NCBI GenBank assembly: GCA_934102055.1
Contig: CAKOSE010000003.1
Span: 13,915-77,914, forward strand
DNA from: an uncultured Bacilli bacterium
Lineage (GTDB): Bacteria; Bacillota_I; Bacilli_A; RF39; UBA660
Reading direction: 5' to 3'
Length of the DNA: 64,000 bases
Position numbers and translations under genes: made by a program. The notes beneath the pieces were generated by a model, which saw nothing but the letters and a program-made list of their open reading frames with translations, was not told the origin of the DNA and did no database searches. This document shows positions 28,997-38,085 of this stretch, in pieces (positions within the stretch are counted from its first letter, which is position 1; each line of letters opens with the position of its first letter).

Positions 28997-29521
28997 ATGA
29001 AATTAAACACTAATAAAAGGGATATTCCCTTTAAAAATTATATAACACTTGGAATTATTATTATATGTACCTTACTTATTTCTATGTATGTATTCTCTTG
29101 GTATAGACAATATAGTAGTCACAAAATAAATAAACCAATAATTACAGAAGCATTAAGAGAAGTAGAATATGATAACCTAGATGACGTTCTTCAAGAAAGA
29201 GATATTCTCATCATGTATCTTTGTACAACAGATGAAGATATCTGTAGAAGTTTTGAAAAAAAATTCAAAGACTACGTAAAGAAAAACAATCTAACAGACG
29301 AAATTATTTATCTTAACCTTGGTTACTCAAGAGACGAAACAGATCTTTTAAACAAAGTTTACCTAAAATATAAAAGTGATAACCTAGTAAAAAAAGTATT
29401 CGGTTATCCAACACTACTAATCTTTAATCAAGGAAAAATAGTAGATGTTTTAAGCTCAAATAACAAAAACAAAGTAGACATAGAAGAAGTGAATGAATTC
29501 CTAGAGGGTTATGAATTATGA
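28997..29521 (+). CDS. Membrane-anchored thioredoxin-fold protein without CxxC
   Basis: 174 aa. One N-terminal membrane segment (about residues 14-34) is followed by a thioredoxin-like domain: ILIMYLCTTDEDICRSFEKK, then the cis-Pro-type VFGYPTLLIFNQGKIVD. The catalytic CxxC is replaced by C-x6-C, so classical disulfide exchange is unlikely. The family may be one of the Firmicutes DUFs with this fold. It overlaps trmL by 4 bases. GAGGTGAT precedes the ATG. Confidence 0.6.
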   Translation: MKLNTNKRDIPFKNYITLGIIIICTLLISMYVFSWYRQYSSHKINKPIITEALREVEYDNLDDVLQERDILIMYLCTTDEDICRSFEKKFKDYVKKNNLTDEIIYLNLGYSRDETDLLNKVYLKYKSDNLVKKVFGYPTLLIFNQGKIVDVLSSNNKNKVDIEEVNEFLEGYEL

Positions 29522-30033
29522 TAAATATAGTTTTATTCGAACCAGAAATACCACAAAACACTGGTAATATAATGAGAAGCTGTGTCGCAACAGGAAGCAA
29601 ACTTCATTTAATAAAACCACTAGGTTTCTCCCTAGACGAAAAAAGCATCAAAAGAAGTGGAGCCAATTATATAGATAAACTAGATTACAAAGTATATGAA
29701 AACTTCGATGAGTTTCAAAAAGAAAACAAAGGTTCTTACTATTATTTCACTAGATATGGAAAAAAAGCCCATAGCAACTTCGATTACAGTAACAAAGAAG
29801 AAAACATTTACCTAATATTCGGAAGAGAATCAACAGGTATAGATAAAAAAATACTAAAAGGAAACCTAGATAAATGTATTAGAATCCCTATGCTCAGTGA
29901 CGTAAGAAGTCTTAATCTTTCCAACTGCGTTGCAATAGTCCTATATGAAGTACTTAGACAACAAGATTATAACAATTTACTTAAGTATGAACCCCATAAA
30001 GGAAAAAATTTTCTAGAAGACTTAGATCTATAA
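29518..30033 (+). CDS. trmL: tRNA (cytidine(34)-2'-O)-methyltransferase
   Basis: 171 aa SPOUT methyltransferase modifying the wobble base of tRNA-Leu. Motifs are FEPEIPQNTGNIMRSCVATG (motif 1), IFGRESTGID (motif 2) and RIPMLSDVRSLNLSNCVAIV (motif 3, SAM knot). Length and motif order match TrmL. The start overlaps the previous stop (ATGA). Confidence 0.93.
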   Translation: MINIVLFEPEIPQNTGNIMRSCVATGSKLHLIKPLGFSLDEKSIKRSGANYIDKLDYKVYENFDEFQKENKGSYYYFTRYGKKAHSNFDYSNKEENIYLIFGRESTGIDKKILKGNLDKCIRIPMLSDVRSLNLSNCVAIVLYEVLRQQDYNNLLKYEPHKGKNFLEDLDL

Positions 30034-30113
30034 GTTTTCTTTTTTTTATGCTTGATTATAAAAAAAAAATAGTGTAAAATAATTTATAGAATAATACTAG
30101 GATAGTGATAATA

Positions 30114-30683
30114 ATGAATAGATTTAGAAATGTTTTCAGTGTTTTTATTGTTATATTTGGACTTGTATTAATGTTTGTCGGAGTAAGCTATGCCATTCTA
30201 AGTGGTAACGTCTCATCAGGAAATGAACACATTATAAAAACAGGAAGCGTTTGGCTTAAACTAACCGAAGATTACGATAGCATTTCCAAAAAACTTTCCA
30301 TTCAAGAAGATTCCGAAGGACTCCTGCAAGAAGACTATTACACATTTAATATCAGTAACATAGGAAGTAGTCCTGCACAGTTCAGCATAAGTCTTGTAAA
30401 TGATGTCCCAGAAGACTATACAGGAAACGTACTTGATACAAAATACATAAAAGTAGGACTAGAAATAAATGGAAAAGAACACGGACCATTCACCCTAGAA
30501 AAAGTAAATAACATAATAGATAGTGATATCATATATAAAAAAGAACTAGTAAATTATAAACTAAGACTATGGTTAGATAAAAGTAAAGAAGAAGAAATAA
30601 ATAACTTCGAAGATTATAAACTCTTCTTAAAACTTAAAGTAAATGCAGAACAAAGATCTAATAACTTAGATAACGGATCTTAA
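30114..30683 (+). CDS. Small secreted TasA/SipW-type protein
   Basis: About 189 aa. The N-terminus has one hydrophobic stretch ending GVSYAILSG, the SipW-type signal pattern also seen in the 21236 and 44044 proteins. The rest is a single beta-rich domain with FNISNIGSSPAQFSISLVND and YKLRLWLDKSKEEE. These match blocks of the two larger proteins and the TasA/camelysin style. A role in matrix or surface structure is inferred. GTG 30105 is in frame, but ATG 30114 follows the AGTGATAATA ribosome-site pattern used across this window. Confidence 0.7.
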   Translation: MNRFRNVFSVFIVIFGLVLMFVGVSYAILSGNVSSGNEHIIKTGSVWLKLTEDYDSISKKLSIQEDSEGLLQEDYYTFNISNIGSSPAQFSISLVNDVPEDYTGNVLDTKYIKVGLEINGKEHGPFTLEKVNNIIDSDIIYKKELVNYKLRLWLDKSKEEEINNFEDYKLFLKLKVNAEQRSNNLDNGS

Positions 30684-30727
30684 AATAATAAATATAACTT
30701 TCAATTTAAAAATCAATAAATCTTTTG

Positions 30728-30790
30728 AAACAGTATACTGAATCTTGATCAAAACTAAAAGTCATTTCAAGATCTGTATACTGTTTATTT
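30728..30790 (+). terminator. Long hairpin, probable strong terminator
   Basis: AAACAGTATAC (30728-30738) pairs with GTATACTGTTT (30776-30786), and ATCTTGA (30742-30748) with TCAAGAT (30767-30773). A short T-rich tract follows. The rest of the gap to 30971 is AT-rich, with no ORF or other clear element, except AAGCTT-containing complementary runs near 30950-30973 that could end the minus-strand gene. Confidence 0.55.
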
Positions 30791-30971
30791 TATAAGAAAA
30801 CTCTTACTTAGTTATAAAAAGACAAGTAAAGTTACAAAAACTTAAATGGGTTAAAATAAAAAGATATAGAAATAAAACAAAGATATAAAGAAAACAACTA
30901 TATCACAAGATGTTAATGGTAAATATTATGTATCACTTCTTATTTGAAAAGCTTTAGTATATAAAAAAAGC

Positions 30972-31907
30972 TTAATTCAAAGCCTCTTTATATACATTAT
31001 CATTAAATTTATGTTGGGATACTTTAAGTTCTTTCAACTCATCATTATCTATTAATAAGAATATTTTTTCAAGTTTTTGAACACCAGTTTTGGTAATAGG
31101 ATCATCCCAAGTAAGATCAAGATGTAACCATTTCTTATTAACCTTAACTAAGTTCCAAACATGATTAGTACTAGCAATTTTATAATTATCTATACCAAAT
31201 TCATATAAGAATATAGCCATTGCATCAGCATATGCACTACAAAGACCAACATGATCAATTAAAATATCATTCGCTTTATTATAACTCTTATCAGGATTTT
31301 TCTTTCTTATTTTATCAGTAGCATATTTTCCATTATTTATAATATAATCGTGAATGACTTCAATTCTTTTCTTATCAGACATTTTTTTATTAATTTTTGA
31401 TTTTATCACTTTATCAACTTTATCATTTAAAACCTTTATATCCTCATCAGAATAAACTTTTTTAATATCTAAGTCAACTTGACCATAATTATCATAAGAA
31501 GCATTAATAACTTCAAAGGAATTATAAGGATGAACAAAATTATTTATATCTGATAGAACTTCCTTATCACTAGTAATACTAACAACATCCGAAGTACAAT
31601 TCTTATAATTTTCATCACAATAAAAAGTAAACTTATTCATACCACTATTGATAACCGTATAAAATATATTTAAAAGATGTTTCTTATCTTTTGCAACAAA
31701 ATCATTAGTGTTTTGAACATAGTAATAATCCTTATCCTTATAATAATTATTTCTCGTAAGTTTTATATCATCTTTAACTTTTAATATATTCTCACGATAA
31801 AACATATAAATTTCATCTTTATAATTCGTTCCTATATAATAAAAACCACTTGCTATTAAAAAAGTAATAGCTAAAAATATAATCAATTTTTTCAAAATAA
31901 TCACCAT
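30972..31907 (-). CDS. Membrane-anchored transglutaminase-like protein
   Basis: About 311 aa. One N-terminal membrane segment (LIIFLAITFLIASGFYYIG) precedes an extracellular domain. The C-terminal part is a transglutaminase/cysteine-protease core: Cys in HVGLCSAYADAMA, His in STNHVWNLV, Asp in WLHLDLTWDDP. This is the full triad, so it may be catalytically active, but the substrate is unknown. The start is uncertain: ATG 31907 or, more in line with the GGTGAT-plus-6 spacing here, TTG 31895. Confidence 0.8.
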   Translation of the reverse strand: MVIILKKLIIFLAITFLIASGFYYIGTNYKDEIYMFYRENILKVKDDIKLTRNNYYKDKDYYYVQNTNDFVAKDKKHLLNIFYTVINSGMNKFTFYCDENYKNCTSDVVSITSDKEVLSDINNFVHPYNSFEVINASYDNYGQVDLDIKKVYSDEDIKVLNDKVDKVIKSKINKKMSDKKRIEVIHDYIINNGKYATDKIRKKNPDKSYNKANDILIDHVGLCSAYADAMAIFLYEFGIDNYKIASTNHVWNLVKVNKKWLHLDLTWDDPITKTGVQKLEKIFLLIDNDELKELKVSQHKFNDNVYKEALN

Positions 31908-31945
31908 CTATATTCTAACAAAAAAAAATAAAGTAATCAATATTA

Positions 31946-32209
31946 TTACTTTATATTATTAACAGCTTTTGCAAGCTTAGATTTCTCTCTGGCAGCTTTA
32001 TTCTTATGAACTAAACCACTTTTAACAGCTTTATCAATTTTTTTGTTAGCAACATCTAAATTTTCTTTAGCAATCTTTGCATCACCTTGTTTAGAAGATA
32101 ATTTAACCTTCTTAATAGCAGTTCTCATGCTAGCTATTTTATCTTTATTTCTTTCTTTTTTTACTAAATCTGTTTTTACTCTTTTTTTAGCACTTTTAAT
32201 ATTTGGCAT
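31946..32209 (-). CDS. rpsT: 30S ribosomal protein S20
   Basis: 87 aa, basic and helical: starts MPNIKSAKKRVKTDLVKKER and has HKNKAAREKSKLAKAVN near the end. Length and pattern match S20, which binds 16S rRNA. GAGGTG lies just upstream. It is divergent from gpr, the same neighbourhood as in Bacillus. Confidence 0.95.
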   Translation of the reverse strand: MPNIKSAKKRVKTDLVKKERNKDKIASMRTAIKKVKLSSKQGDAKIAKENLDVANKKIDKAVKSGLVHKNKAAREKSKLAKAVNNIK

Positions 32210-32304
32210 CTTTTCACCTCACTTTTTTTAACACTTTAAATTTTAACAAAAAATAGATCAAAAATCAAATAAAATCGCTAATTTTCTTTATTTTTTTAGA
32301 AATA

Positions 32305-32333
32305 GTATGTTTTTTATACAAAGTAACATAATA
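32305..32333 (+). promoter_or_regulatory. Sigma-G-like (forespore) promoter of gpr
   Basis: GTATG (32305-32309), 17-nt spacer, CATAATA (32327-32333). This agrees with the Bacillus forespore sigma-G pattern, roughly GyATr - 16/17 - CATnnTA. gpr of B. subtilis is forespore-controlled, which supports the reading. Confidence 0.55.
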
Positions 32334-32347
32334 AAAATGGTGATATT

Positions 32348-33382
32348 ATGAGAGAAGTGGATTTATCAAAATACCAAGTAAGAACAGATTTAGTTGCAGA
32401 TTTAATAAAAGAAGATTATGAATTTGAGACAAAAAAACAATATAAGAATATAACAATAAGTAATATAACTTTAACAAAAGAGATGGAAGAGGAACTTGAA
32501 AGAAAAGAAGGACTTTATACTACTATCTCTTATAATGATATAACTGATAAAACAAATTATAAAAATTTATTAGATGTCTTAACACAAGAACTAAAAAAAG
32601 TCATAGAAGAAACAGGTATAAAAGATGACTATTCATGTATGATAATAGGTTTAGGAAATGAAAAGAGTACTGCAGATGAACTAGGAGTAACAACTGCAAA
32701 AAAAGTAACAGTAACAAAGCATATTTACGATTTAGTTGGTACTTTAGAAGAACACTTTAGAGTAACAACGTGTTTAACCCCAGGTGTTATGGGACAAACT
32801 GGGATAGAAACAGTAGAAATTATATCTTCAGTAGTAAAACAAGTAAAACCAGATTTTATAATAGCAATAGATGCCTTAGCTAGTGATTCAATAGATAGAT
32901 TATTAAAAACAATACAAATAACAAATACAGGCATCAATCCTGGAAGTGGAATAGGTAATAATAGAAAAGAAATTTCAAATGAAACACTAGGTATTCCAGT
33001 AATAGCAATAGGAGTTCCAACAGTAGTAGAAGCAAGTACAATTGTAAATGATACTCTTAATTTTATGAAGAAACATTTTAGTTATACAATAAAAAATAAA
33101 AATAATAGACAAAATAAATTAATTGAAACATCAAAAATTAATTATTTAAAAGATAATAATTATACACTTTCTAAAGAAGAAACTTCTTATTTTTTAGGAG
33201 CTTTAGGAAGTTTATCAAATAAAGAAAAAAAACTTTTAATAAACGATGTTTTAACTCCAATTGGATATAATTTAATAGTAACTCCCAAGGAAATAGATTT
33301 TATAGTAACAAAACTAACTGACTTACTAGGAGAAGCAATAAATAAAAGTATTCATAATATATCGACAAAAAAGGAATCATAA
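32348..33382 (+). CDS. gpr: Spore germination protease GPR
   Basis: 344 aa aspartic-type peptidase (family A25) that degrades small acid-soluble spore proteins at germination. Typical blocks are VRTDLVADLIKE at the N-terminus, MIIGLGNEKSTADELG, PGVMGQTGIET, DFIIAIDALASDSIDRLLKT and INPGSGIGNNRKEIS. The start has GGTGAT nearby. It directly precedes spoIIP, as in Bacillus. It is strong evidence that the organism makes endospores. Confidence 0.96.
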   Translation: MREVDLSKYQVRTDLVADLIKEDYEFETKKQYKNITISNITLTKEMEEELERKEGLYTTISYNDITDKTNYKNLLDVLTQELKKVIEETGIKDDYSCMIIGLGNEKSTADELGVTTAKKVTVTKHIYDLVGTLEEHFRVTTCLTPGVMGQTGIETVEIISSVVKQVKPDFIIAIDALASDSIDRLLKTIQITNTGINPGSGIGNNRKEISNETLGIPVIAIGVPTVVEASTIVNDTLNFMKKHFSYTIKNKNNRQNKLIETSKINYLKDNNYTLSKEETSYFLGALGSLSNKEKKLLINDVLTPIGYNLIVTPKEIDFIVTKLTDLLGEAINKSIHNISTKKES

Positions 33383-33412
33383 ATAGAATATACTAAAGAC
33401 GGTGATTTGTAT

Positions 33413-34258
33413 ATGAACAAAATAAAATACCTTTTTTGTCTTTTTTTAATGTTATTATCCTTTTTATACATAGGCAATCTTTTTAATAATATAAATATAT
33501 TAGACTTTATATTAAGTGATAATAAAAAGAAAATAGTAATAGATACTTTAAGTTTAGGGACAATAAATAATAATATAGCCTTATCAAATATCGAAGAACC
33601 AAAAGAAAAAAATATTGTAAAGAAAGATTCTACTAAAACAACTAAACATTTAACAACAGATCCTATAATATATATCTATAATACTCATCAAACAGAAGAA
33701 TATAAGACAAATACTTATAATATAACCCCAACGGTAGAGACAGTAAGTAGTATTTTGAAAGAAGAGTTAAAAGATTTAGGGATCTCTTCGCTAGTAGAAC
33801 AAAGATCAATAACAAAAGAAGTAAATAAAAGAGGACTTGATTATACAGGGACATATGAAGTAAGTTTTGAATACCTGAAAGAGATGCAAACAAAACATAA
33901 AACTCTAAAATACTATTTTGATATGCATAGGGATTCTGTTACTGGTACTCCTGCAAGGACAACAATAAATAATAAAAAATATGCAACTATGATGTTTTTG
34001 GTTGGAACAAAGAATAAAAACTATCAGAAGAATGTAAAAAATTTAAAATATATGGAAAATTATCTTAAAAAACATTATAAAGGTTTAGTAAGAGAAACCT
34101 ATTATCAAAGTCATAGTGCTTTTAATCAGTTTCATGATGAGAATATGTTTTTAGTAGAATTAGGTGGTCCTGATAATACTTTAGAGGAAATCTATAATAC
34201 TACAAAGGCCTTATCAGAGGCAATAAAATACTATGTGGAGGTAAAAAATGAAAAATAA
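33413..34258 (+). CDS. spoIIP: Stage II sporulation protein P
   Basis: About 281 aa. One N-terminal membrane segment precedes an extracellular amidase/endopeptidase domain that, with SpoIID and SpoIIM, drives engulfment by cutting septal peptidoglycan. Catalytic blocks are YIYNTHQTEEY (His and Glu), YYFDMHRDSV (His) and MFLVELGGPDNT (Glu). The frame opens at TTG 33407, but GGTGAT at 33401 is 6 bases from ATG 33413. gpr-spoIIP adjacency matches Bacillus. Confidence 0.94.
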   Translation: MNKIKYLFCLFLMLLSFLYIGNLFNNINILDFILSDNKKKIVIDTLSLGTINNNIALSNIEEPKEKNIVKKDSTKTTKHLTTDPIIYIYNTHQTEEYKTNTYNITPTVETVSSILKEELKDLGISSLVEQRSITKEVNKRGLDYTGTYEVSFEYLKEMQTKHKTLKYYFDMHRDSVTGTPARTTINNKKYATMMFLVGTKNKNYQKNVKNLKYMENYLKKHYKGLVRETYYQSHSAFNQFHDENMFLVELGGPDNTLEEIYNTTKALSEAIKYYVEVKNEK

Positions 34259-34568
34259 AATATTTATAATTATATTAGCATCATTATTTATATTTTTTGT
34301 AATACTTTTAATAGCACAACAACAAGGATATTATAAAAATAGAAACGAAAAAGCAAAAATCCTAACAGAAGAACAAATTAAAAACTTTGAAACAGATATT
34401 AGTAATGGTAAAAAGATAGATATAAAAAAATATGTTTTATATGAAAATAAAAACTATTCAAATAAAATAAGCAAAAATGTATATAAAGCATCTTTAACAT
34501 TAGAAACAGTGATAGATAAAACAATAAAATTAATTTTTTCAGGACTAGGCAAAGCTGTAAGTGATTAA
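34248..34568 (+). CDS. Small membrane protein after spoIIP
   Basis: 106 aa. One N-terminal membrane segment (FIIIILASLFIFFVILLIAQQQGYY) precedes a polar domain. It overlaps the end of spoIIP by 11 bases, so it is coupled to it. In Bacillus the gene after spoIIP is yqxA, also a small membrane protein; this may be a positional counterpart, but I see no clear sequence match. Confidence 0.6.
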   Translation: MKNKIFIIILASLFIFFVILLIAQQQGYYKNRNEKAKILTEEQIKNFETDISNGKKIDIKKYVLYENKNYSNKISKNVYKASLTLETVIDKTIKLIFSGLGKAVSD

Positions 34569-34571
34569 TAC

Positions 34572-34600
34572 TTGAAAAAATAAGGCTCATATAGTATTAT
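34572..34600 (+). promoter_or_regulatory. Sigma-A-type promoter for the 34617 gene
   Basis: TTGAAA (34572-34577), 17-nt spacer, TATTAT (34595-34600), directly after the previous stop. Confidence 0.6.
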
Positions 34601-34616
34601 TTAAGTGGTGATAATA

Positions 34617-35699
34617 ATGAAAAATAAGAAACTAATAGAAATATTAAGTATCACACTAATAATAATAGTATTAATAGGAATAGGATATCTTATTTATAAT
34701 AGTTATCGAATAAAAAAAGAACAACATAAACAAGAAACAGTAATAGATAATTATTATAACGCAGAATATTTATTTAATAATAGTTATATAAAAGAACCAT
34801 CAAAAGTAATAGACTTGAATAATGAAGAAAAAGACTTGTATATGAACATAGATAAATTTAATAATCTTTATATAAAGTATAAAGAAGAAAACAATGTATA
34901 TGAAAAGCATATAAAAAGTCCAGCAAATGAAACATTAACAATGTATTATAATAATCTAAATGATGATATATATGAATTTTTAGCACTCACTAAAAAAGGA
35001 AATATATTTTATGTAAAAATTAATTTAAAAGATGATCAAGAATATGAATTTACTGAAGTATCATCAAATATAAAAGATATATACGTCCCAGCATATGATA
35101 AGAAATATGTTTATATAAACGAAGAAAAAGATATAAAAACAAACTTTATAATTCAAACAAAAGATAATAAATTAATGTATATATCAAAAAATGAGAACTA
35201 TATTTTAAAAGATAATCTAAAAGAAAAAAAACCATATTTTGATTATATATGTGTAGACATGTCAAAACTTTGTAATAAAACAATAATGTATAAAACATTC
35301 AAGGATAATTTAATATATAATAATAAAATAATAACAAATGAAAAAGATCAAGAAATAATAGTAAAAAATATATTTGCTTCCATAGAACTAAAAGATGAAT
35401 CTAAAGAAAAGTTACAGAGTATTACTATAAAGAAATTTAGAAAAAAAGATTTTATTTACACAATATACATAATAGATAAAAATGATTTAGCATATAAAGT
35501 AGAAATAACAAATAAGACAAAAATTCCAAAAGCACAGTTAATATCTCAAAAACTAGTAAAGGAATTAAAATATGAAAAAGAAGTAGAAATAGATATTATA
35601 TATGATGATGGAACATATGAGATGGTAAAGGAGACTCAAAATAAAAAACTGTTATATTCAACTATCTATGACAAGGAAAAGAAACTTATTATGAAATAG
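34617..35699 (+). CDS. Unknown single-pass membrane protein
   Basis: About 360 aa. An N-terminal membrane segment (LIEILSITLIIIVLIGIGYLIY) is followed by a Lys/Asp/Tyr-rich extracellular region of alternating beta-like strands; I recognise no domain. It has its own promoter. The start ATG 34617 follows GGTGATAATA; the frame formally opens at GTG 34605. Confidence 0.6.
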   Translation: MKNKKLIEILSITLIIIVLIGIGYLIYNSYRIKKEQHKQETVIDNYYNAEYLFNNSYIKEPSKVIDLNNEEKDLYMNIDKFNNLYIKYKEENNVYEKHIKSPANETLTMYYNNLNDDIYEFLALTKKGNIFYVKINLKDDQEYEFTEVSSNIKDIYVPAYDKKYVYINEEKDIKTNFIIQTKDNKLMYISKNENYILKDNLKEKKPYFDYICVDMSKLCNKTIMYKTFKDNLIYNNKIITNEKDQEIIVKNIFASIELKDESKEKLQSITIKKFRKKDFIYTIYIIDKNDLAYKVEITNKTKIPKAQLISQKLVKELKYEKEVEIDIIYDDGTYEMVKETQNKKLLYSTIYDKEKKLIMK

Positions 35700-35737
35700 G
35701 TTTCTTTTGTTGTTTTGTTTGTTTTGATTAAACTCTA

Positions 35738-35773
35738 TTGACTTTTTTTAGGAAAAAGGTTATAATTTTCCTA
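35738..35773 (+). promoter_or_regulatory. AbiE promoter with inverted-repeat operator
   Basis: TTGACT (35738-35743), 17-nt spacer, TATAAT (35761-35766). The inverted repeat TAGGAAAA (35749-35756) / TTTTCCTA (35766-35773) brackets the -10. AbiEi antitoxins are known to repress their own promoters through inverted repeats, so this is the probable operator. Confidence 0.75.
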
Positions 35774-35792
35774 GAAAAGGGAAATGATTGAT

Positions 35793-36386
35793 ATGAGTAA
35801 TTATGATAAAATTTTAGACTATGCAAAAAAAAATAATGGTTATATTACTGCTAAAGAAGTAGATGATTCAGGTATTAATAGTACATTTTTAAGTAATTTG
35901 GTTAGTGATAAAAAACTAGAAAGGGTTGGGCCGGGCATTTATAAATTGCCTGAATATCCAATTGATAATTTTTATATCTTATCAAAAATTAGTAAAAATA
36001 TGTGTTACTCTCATGCAACTGCTTTATATCTACACGATATGTCTGATAGAATTCCGTTAGTTTATGATGTTACTGTTCCGTATAATTATAGTGGTAATTT
36101 AATAAATAATAAAAATGTTGCATTAAGATATGTTAAAAATGATATTTTAAATCTTGGTATGATTGATGTTAAAACTATTAATGGTTTAAATGTTAAGTGC
36201 TATGATTTAGAGAGAACAATATGTGATATGATTAGAGATAAAAACTGTGTCGATAAGGAAATTTATTCTAAAGCATTAAAGGAGTATGCCAAAAGTAAAA
36301 ATAAAAATATTTTGAATTTAGTAAAGTATGCTAAAAAGTTAAATATAGAGAATGAAGTTGTTGAAATAATGGAAGTGTTGTTATAG
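35793..36386 (+). CDS. abiEi: AbiEi family antitoxin (type IV toxin-antitoxin)
   Basis: About 197 aa. The N-terminal winged helix (ILDYAKKNNGYITAKEVDDS, LVSDKKLERVGPGIYKLPE) is typical of AbiEi antitoxins. The C-terminal part (CYSHATALYLHDMSDRIP, VKCYDLERTICDMIR) completes the family. AbiE systems cause abortive infection against phage. ATG 35784 is in frame, but its ribosome site is too close; 35793 is preferred. The toxin gene starts immediately after the stop. Confidence 0.9.
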   Translation: MSNYDKILDYAKKNNGYITAKEVDDSGINSTFLSNLVSDKKLERVGPGIYKLPEYPIDNFYILSKISKNMCYSHATALYLHDMSDRIPLVYDVTVPYNYSGNLINNKNVALRYVKNDILNLGMIDVKTINGLNVKCYDLERTICDMIRDKNCVDKEIYSKALKEYAKSKNKNILNLVKYAKKLNIENEVVEIMEVLL

Positions 36387-37238
36387 GTGAATTCTGATAA
36401 ATTAAATAGTATAATCAAAAATAAGTCTAAAGGAAATAGTAATTTGGCACATCATTTTCATCAAATGTTTTTCTTTGAACATGTCTTAATGCGACTTGAG
36501 AAAAGTAAATATAGGGATAATATCATTTTAAAAGGTGGTGTTTTGTTATCATCTATTATAGGGGAAGATTTAAGGACTACTAAAGATATGGATGCCTCTT
36601 TAAAAAGTTTGCCATTAGATATAAATTCTATTATGAATATTTTTGATGAAATACTTTCTATACCTATTAATGATGGTGTTTATTTTAAAATAGAGGATAT
36701 TAAAGATATAAGATTAGAGGATGAATATGGTGGATTTAGGATAAATGTAAGAGCTTCTTTTTATAGAATTAGAACTAATTTTTTTATCGAAATAACAACT
36801 GGAGATATTGTTACTCCAAGAGAGATAAGATATAAATATAATTCTATTTTTGAGAATAAAAAAATAAATATTATGGCTTATACTATAGAAACTGTTATTG
36901 CGGAAAAGTTTGAAAGTATTATTAGTAAAAACATTACTACGACTAGAGCAAAGGATTTTTATGATTTATATATGTTGATGAATAAGAACGAAAAGGATAT
37001 AAGAAGCAAGAATTTGGCTCAAGCTATTGTAAATACTTTTTCTAAAAGAAATACTGAGTTTAGCATAAATAATTTTAGGGAGATAGTTGAAATCATGAAA
37101 AATAGTAATACTTTAAGAAGAATATATTTATCTTATCAAAAAAAATTGGAATATACTAAAAAAGTAGATATTGATAGTACTATAGAGACAATGAATAAAA
37201 TTATAAGAATATTGAAGGTTGAATTGGTTTTAGTATAA
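36387..37238 (+). CDS. abiEii: AbiEii nucleotidyltransferase toxin
   Basis: 283 aa of the AbiEii/AbiGii family. The nucleotidyltransferase core is IILKGGVLLSSIIGEDLRTT followed by KDMDAS (GG...DxD), with later IETVIAEKFESIISK and ARDFYDLY-like RAKDFYDLYML. Related toxins modify tRNA ends. GTG 36387 directly abuts the antitoxin stop (TAG-GTG), so translation is coupled. The antitoxin does not bind the toxin in classical type IV systems; both are encoded together here. Confidence 0.9.
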   Translation: MNSDKLNSIIKNKSKGNSNLAHHFHQMFFFEHVLMRLEKSKYRDNIILKGGVLLSSIIGEDLRTTKDMDASLKSLPLDINSIMNIFDEILSIPINDGVYFKIEDIKDIRLEDEYGGFRINVRASFYRIRTNFFIEITTGDIVTPREIRYKYNSIFENKKINIMAYTIETVIAEKFESIISKNITTTRAKDFYDLYMLMNKNEKDIRSKNLAQAIVNTFSKRNTEFSINNFREIVEIMKNSNTLRRIYLSYQKKLEYTKKVDIDSTIETMNKIIRILKVELVLV

Positions 37239-37374
37239 TAATTTAAATCATATGAATTATATTTATGATTAATAAAAGTTGATTATTTGTTTATTAATTT
37301 TTCATTATATATTTGTGGTTATATATCCTGTTACATATTTATTGTAAAAACTAAAAATTTCAAACTTCATATGG

Positions 37375-37403
37375 TTGTAGTTTTTCTAAAATAAAGTTAT
37401 AAT
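37375..37403 (+). promoter_or_regulatory. Sigma-A promoter for the sortase gene
   Basis: TTGTAG (37375-37380), 17-nt spacer, TATAAT (37398-37403). The rest of the 37239-37422 gap is AT-rich with no visible gene. Confidence 0.6.
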
Positions 37404-37422
37404 TATATAGACGAGGTGCATT

Positions 37423-38070
37423 ATGGATAGTGGTGGATTAAATAATAGACAATTTGTTACAGTAGCAATAATCATAATCATATGTGGAATAGCAATAGTA
37501 GGGCATGACTATTTTTTAGCAAAAAAGGCTGGTGTATATGAAGATATGAGTATCTTATTATCGCAAGAACCAGAATATGTTGAAAATATTCCAAGTCAAA
37601 ATAACACTAACCAAACTGGAGACACATCTGGAAGAGTTCCAAAGAAGAATATAAATTATAAATATATAGGAAGACTAAAAATACCAAAAATAAATTTTAA
37701 TAGAGGATTTGTAAAGTATGGAACATCTGGTAATAATGTAGATCAGAATATAGCTATTTTAAAAGGTTCAACGTATCCAGATGATGCATATAGTAACTTT
37801 ATAATAGCAGGTCATAATGGTTCAAGGTGGAATGCATTCTTCTCAAGATTAGATAATCTAAGGCTTGGAGATACTGCAACAGTAACTTATAAAGGAAGAG
37901 AGTATAACTATAAATTAGTAAAAACATATAAAGATAGACAGTATGATGGTGTAACATTGTATAGACACTCATCAAAAAAACAATTAACGTTAATAACATG
38001 TGCAAGACCAGACTATAGAACTTATTACTTAGTTTCAGTCTTTGAACTAACAGATGAAAAAAAGATATAA
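37423..38070 (+). CDS. Sortase
   Basis: 215 aa. One N-terminal membrane segment (FVTVAIIIIICGIAIVGHDYF) and a linker precede the sortase beta-barrel: IGRLKIPKINF, catalytic His in FIIAGHNGSR, catalytic Cys in LTLITCARPDYRTYYLV, with an Arg two residues after Cys and further Arg nearby. Sortases anchor surface proteins to the wall. No protein in the window ends in a recognisable LPXTG-type signal, so its substrates lie elsewhere or use an unusual signal. GAGGTG precedes the ATG. It precedes the Asn/Tyr-rich membrane protein by 15 bases (same operon). Confidence 0.88.
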   Translation: MDSGGLNNRQFVTVAIIIIICGIAIVGHDYFLAKKAGVYEDMSILLSQEPEYVENIPSQNNTNQTGDTSGRVPKKNINYKYIGRLKIPKINFNRGFVKYGTSGNNVDQNIAILKGSTYPDDAYSNFIIAGHNGSRWNAFFSRLDNLRLGDTATVTYKGREYNYKLVKTYKDRQYDGVTLYRHSSKKQLTLITCARPDYRTYYLVSVFELTDEKKI

Positions 38071-38085
38071 AAGGAGGAGATGAAA

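Noticed and set aside
37239..37374. Regulatory RNA between abiEii and the sortase gene
   Set aside because: Only AT-rich sequence without stable helices was seen apart from the promoter at 37375.
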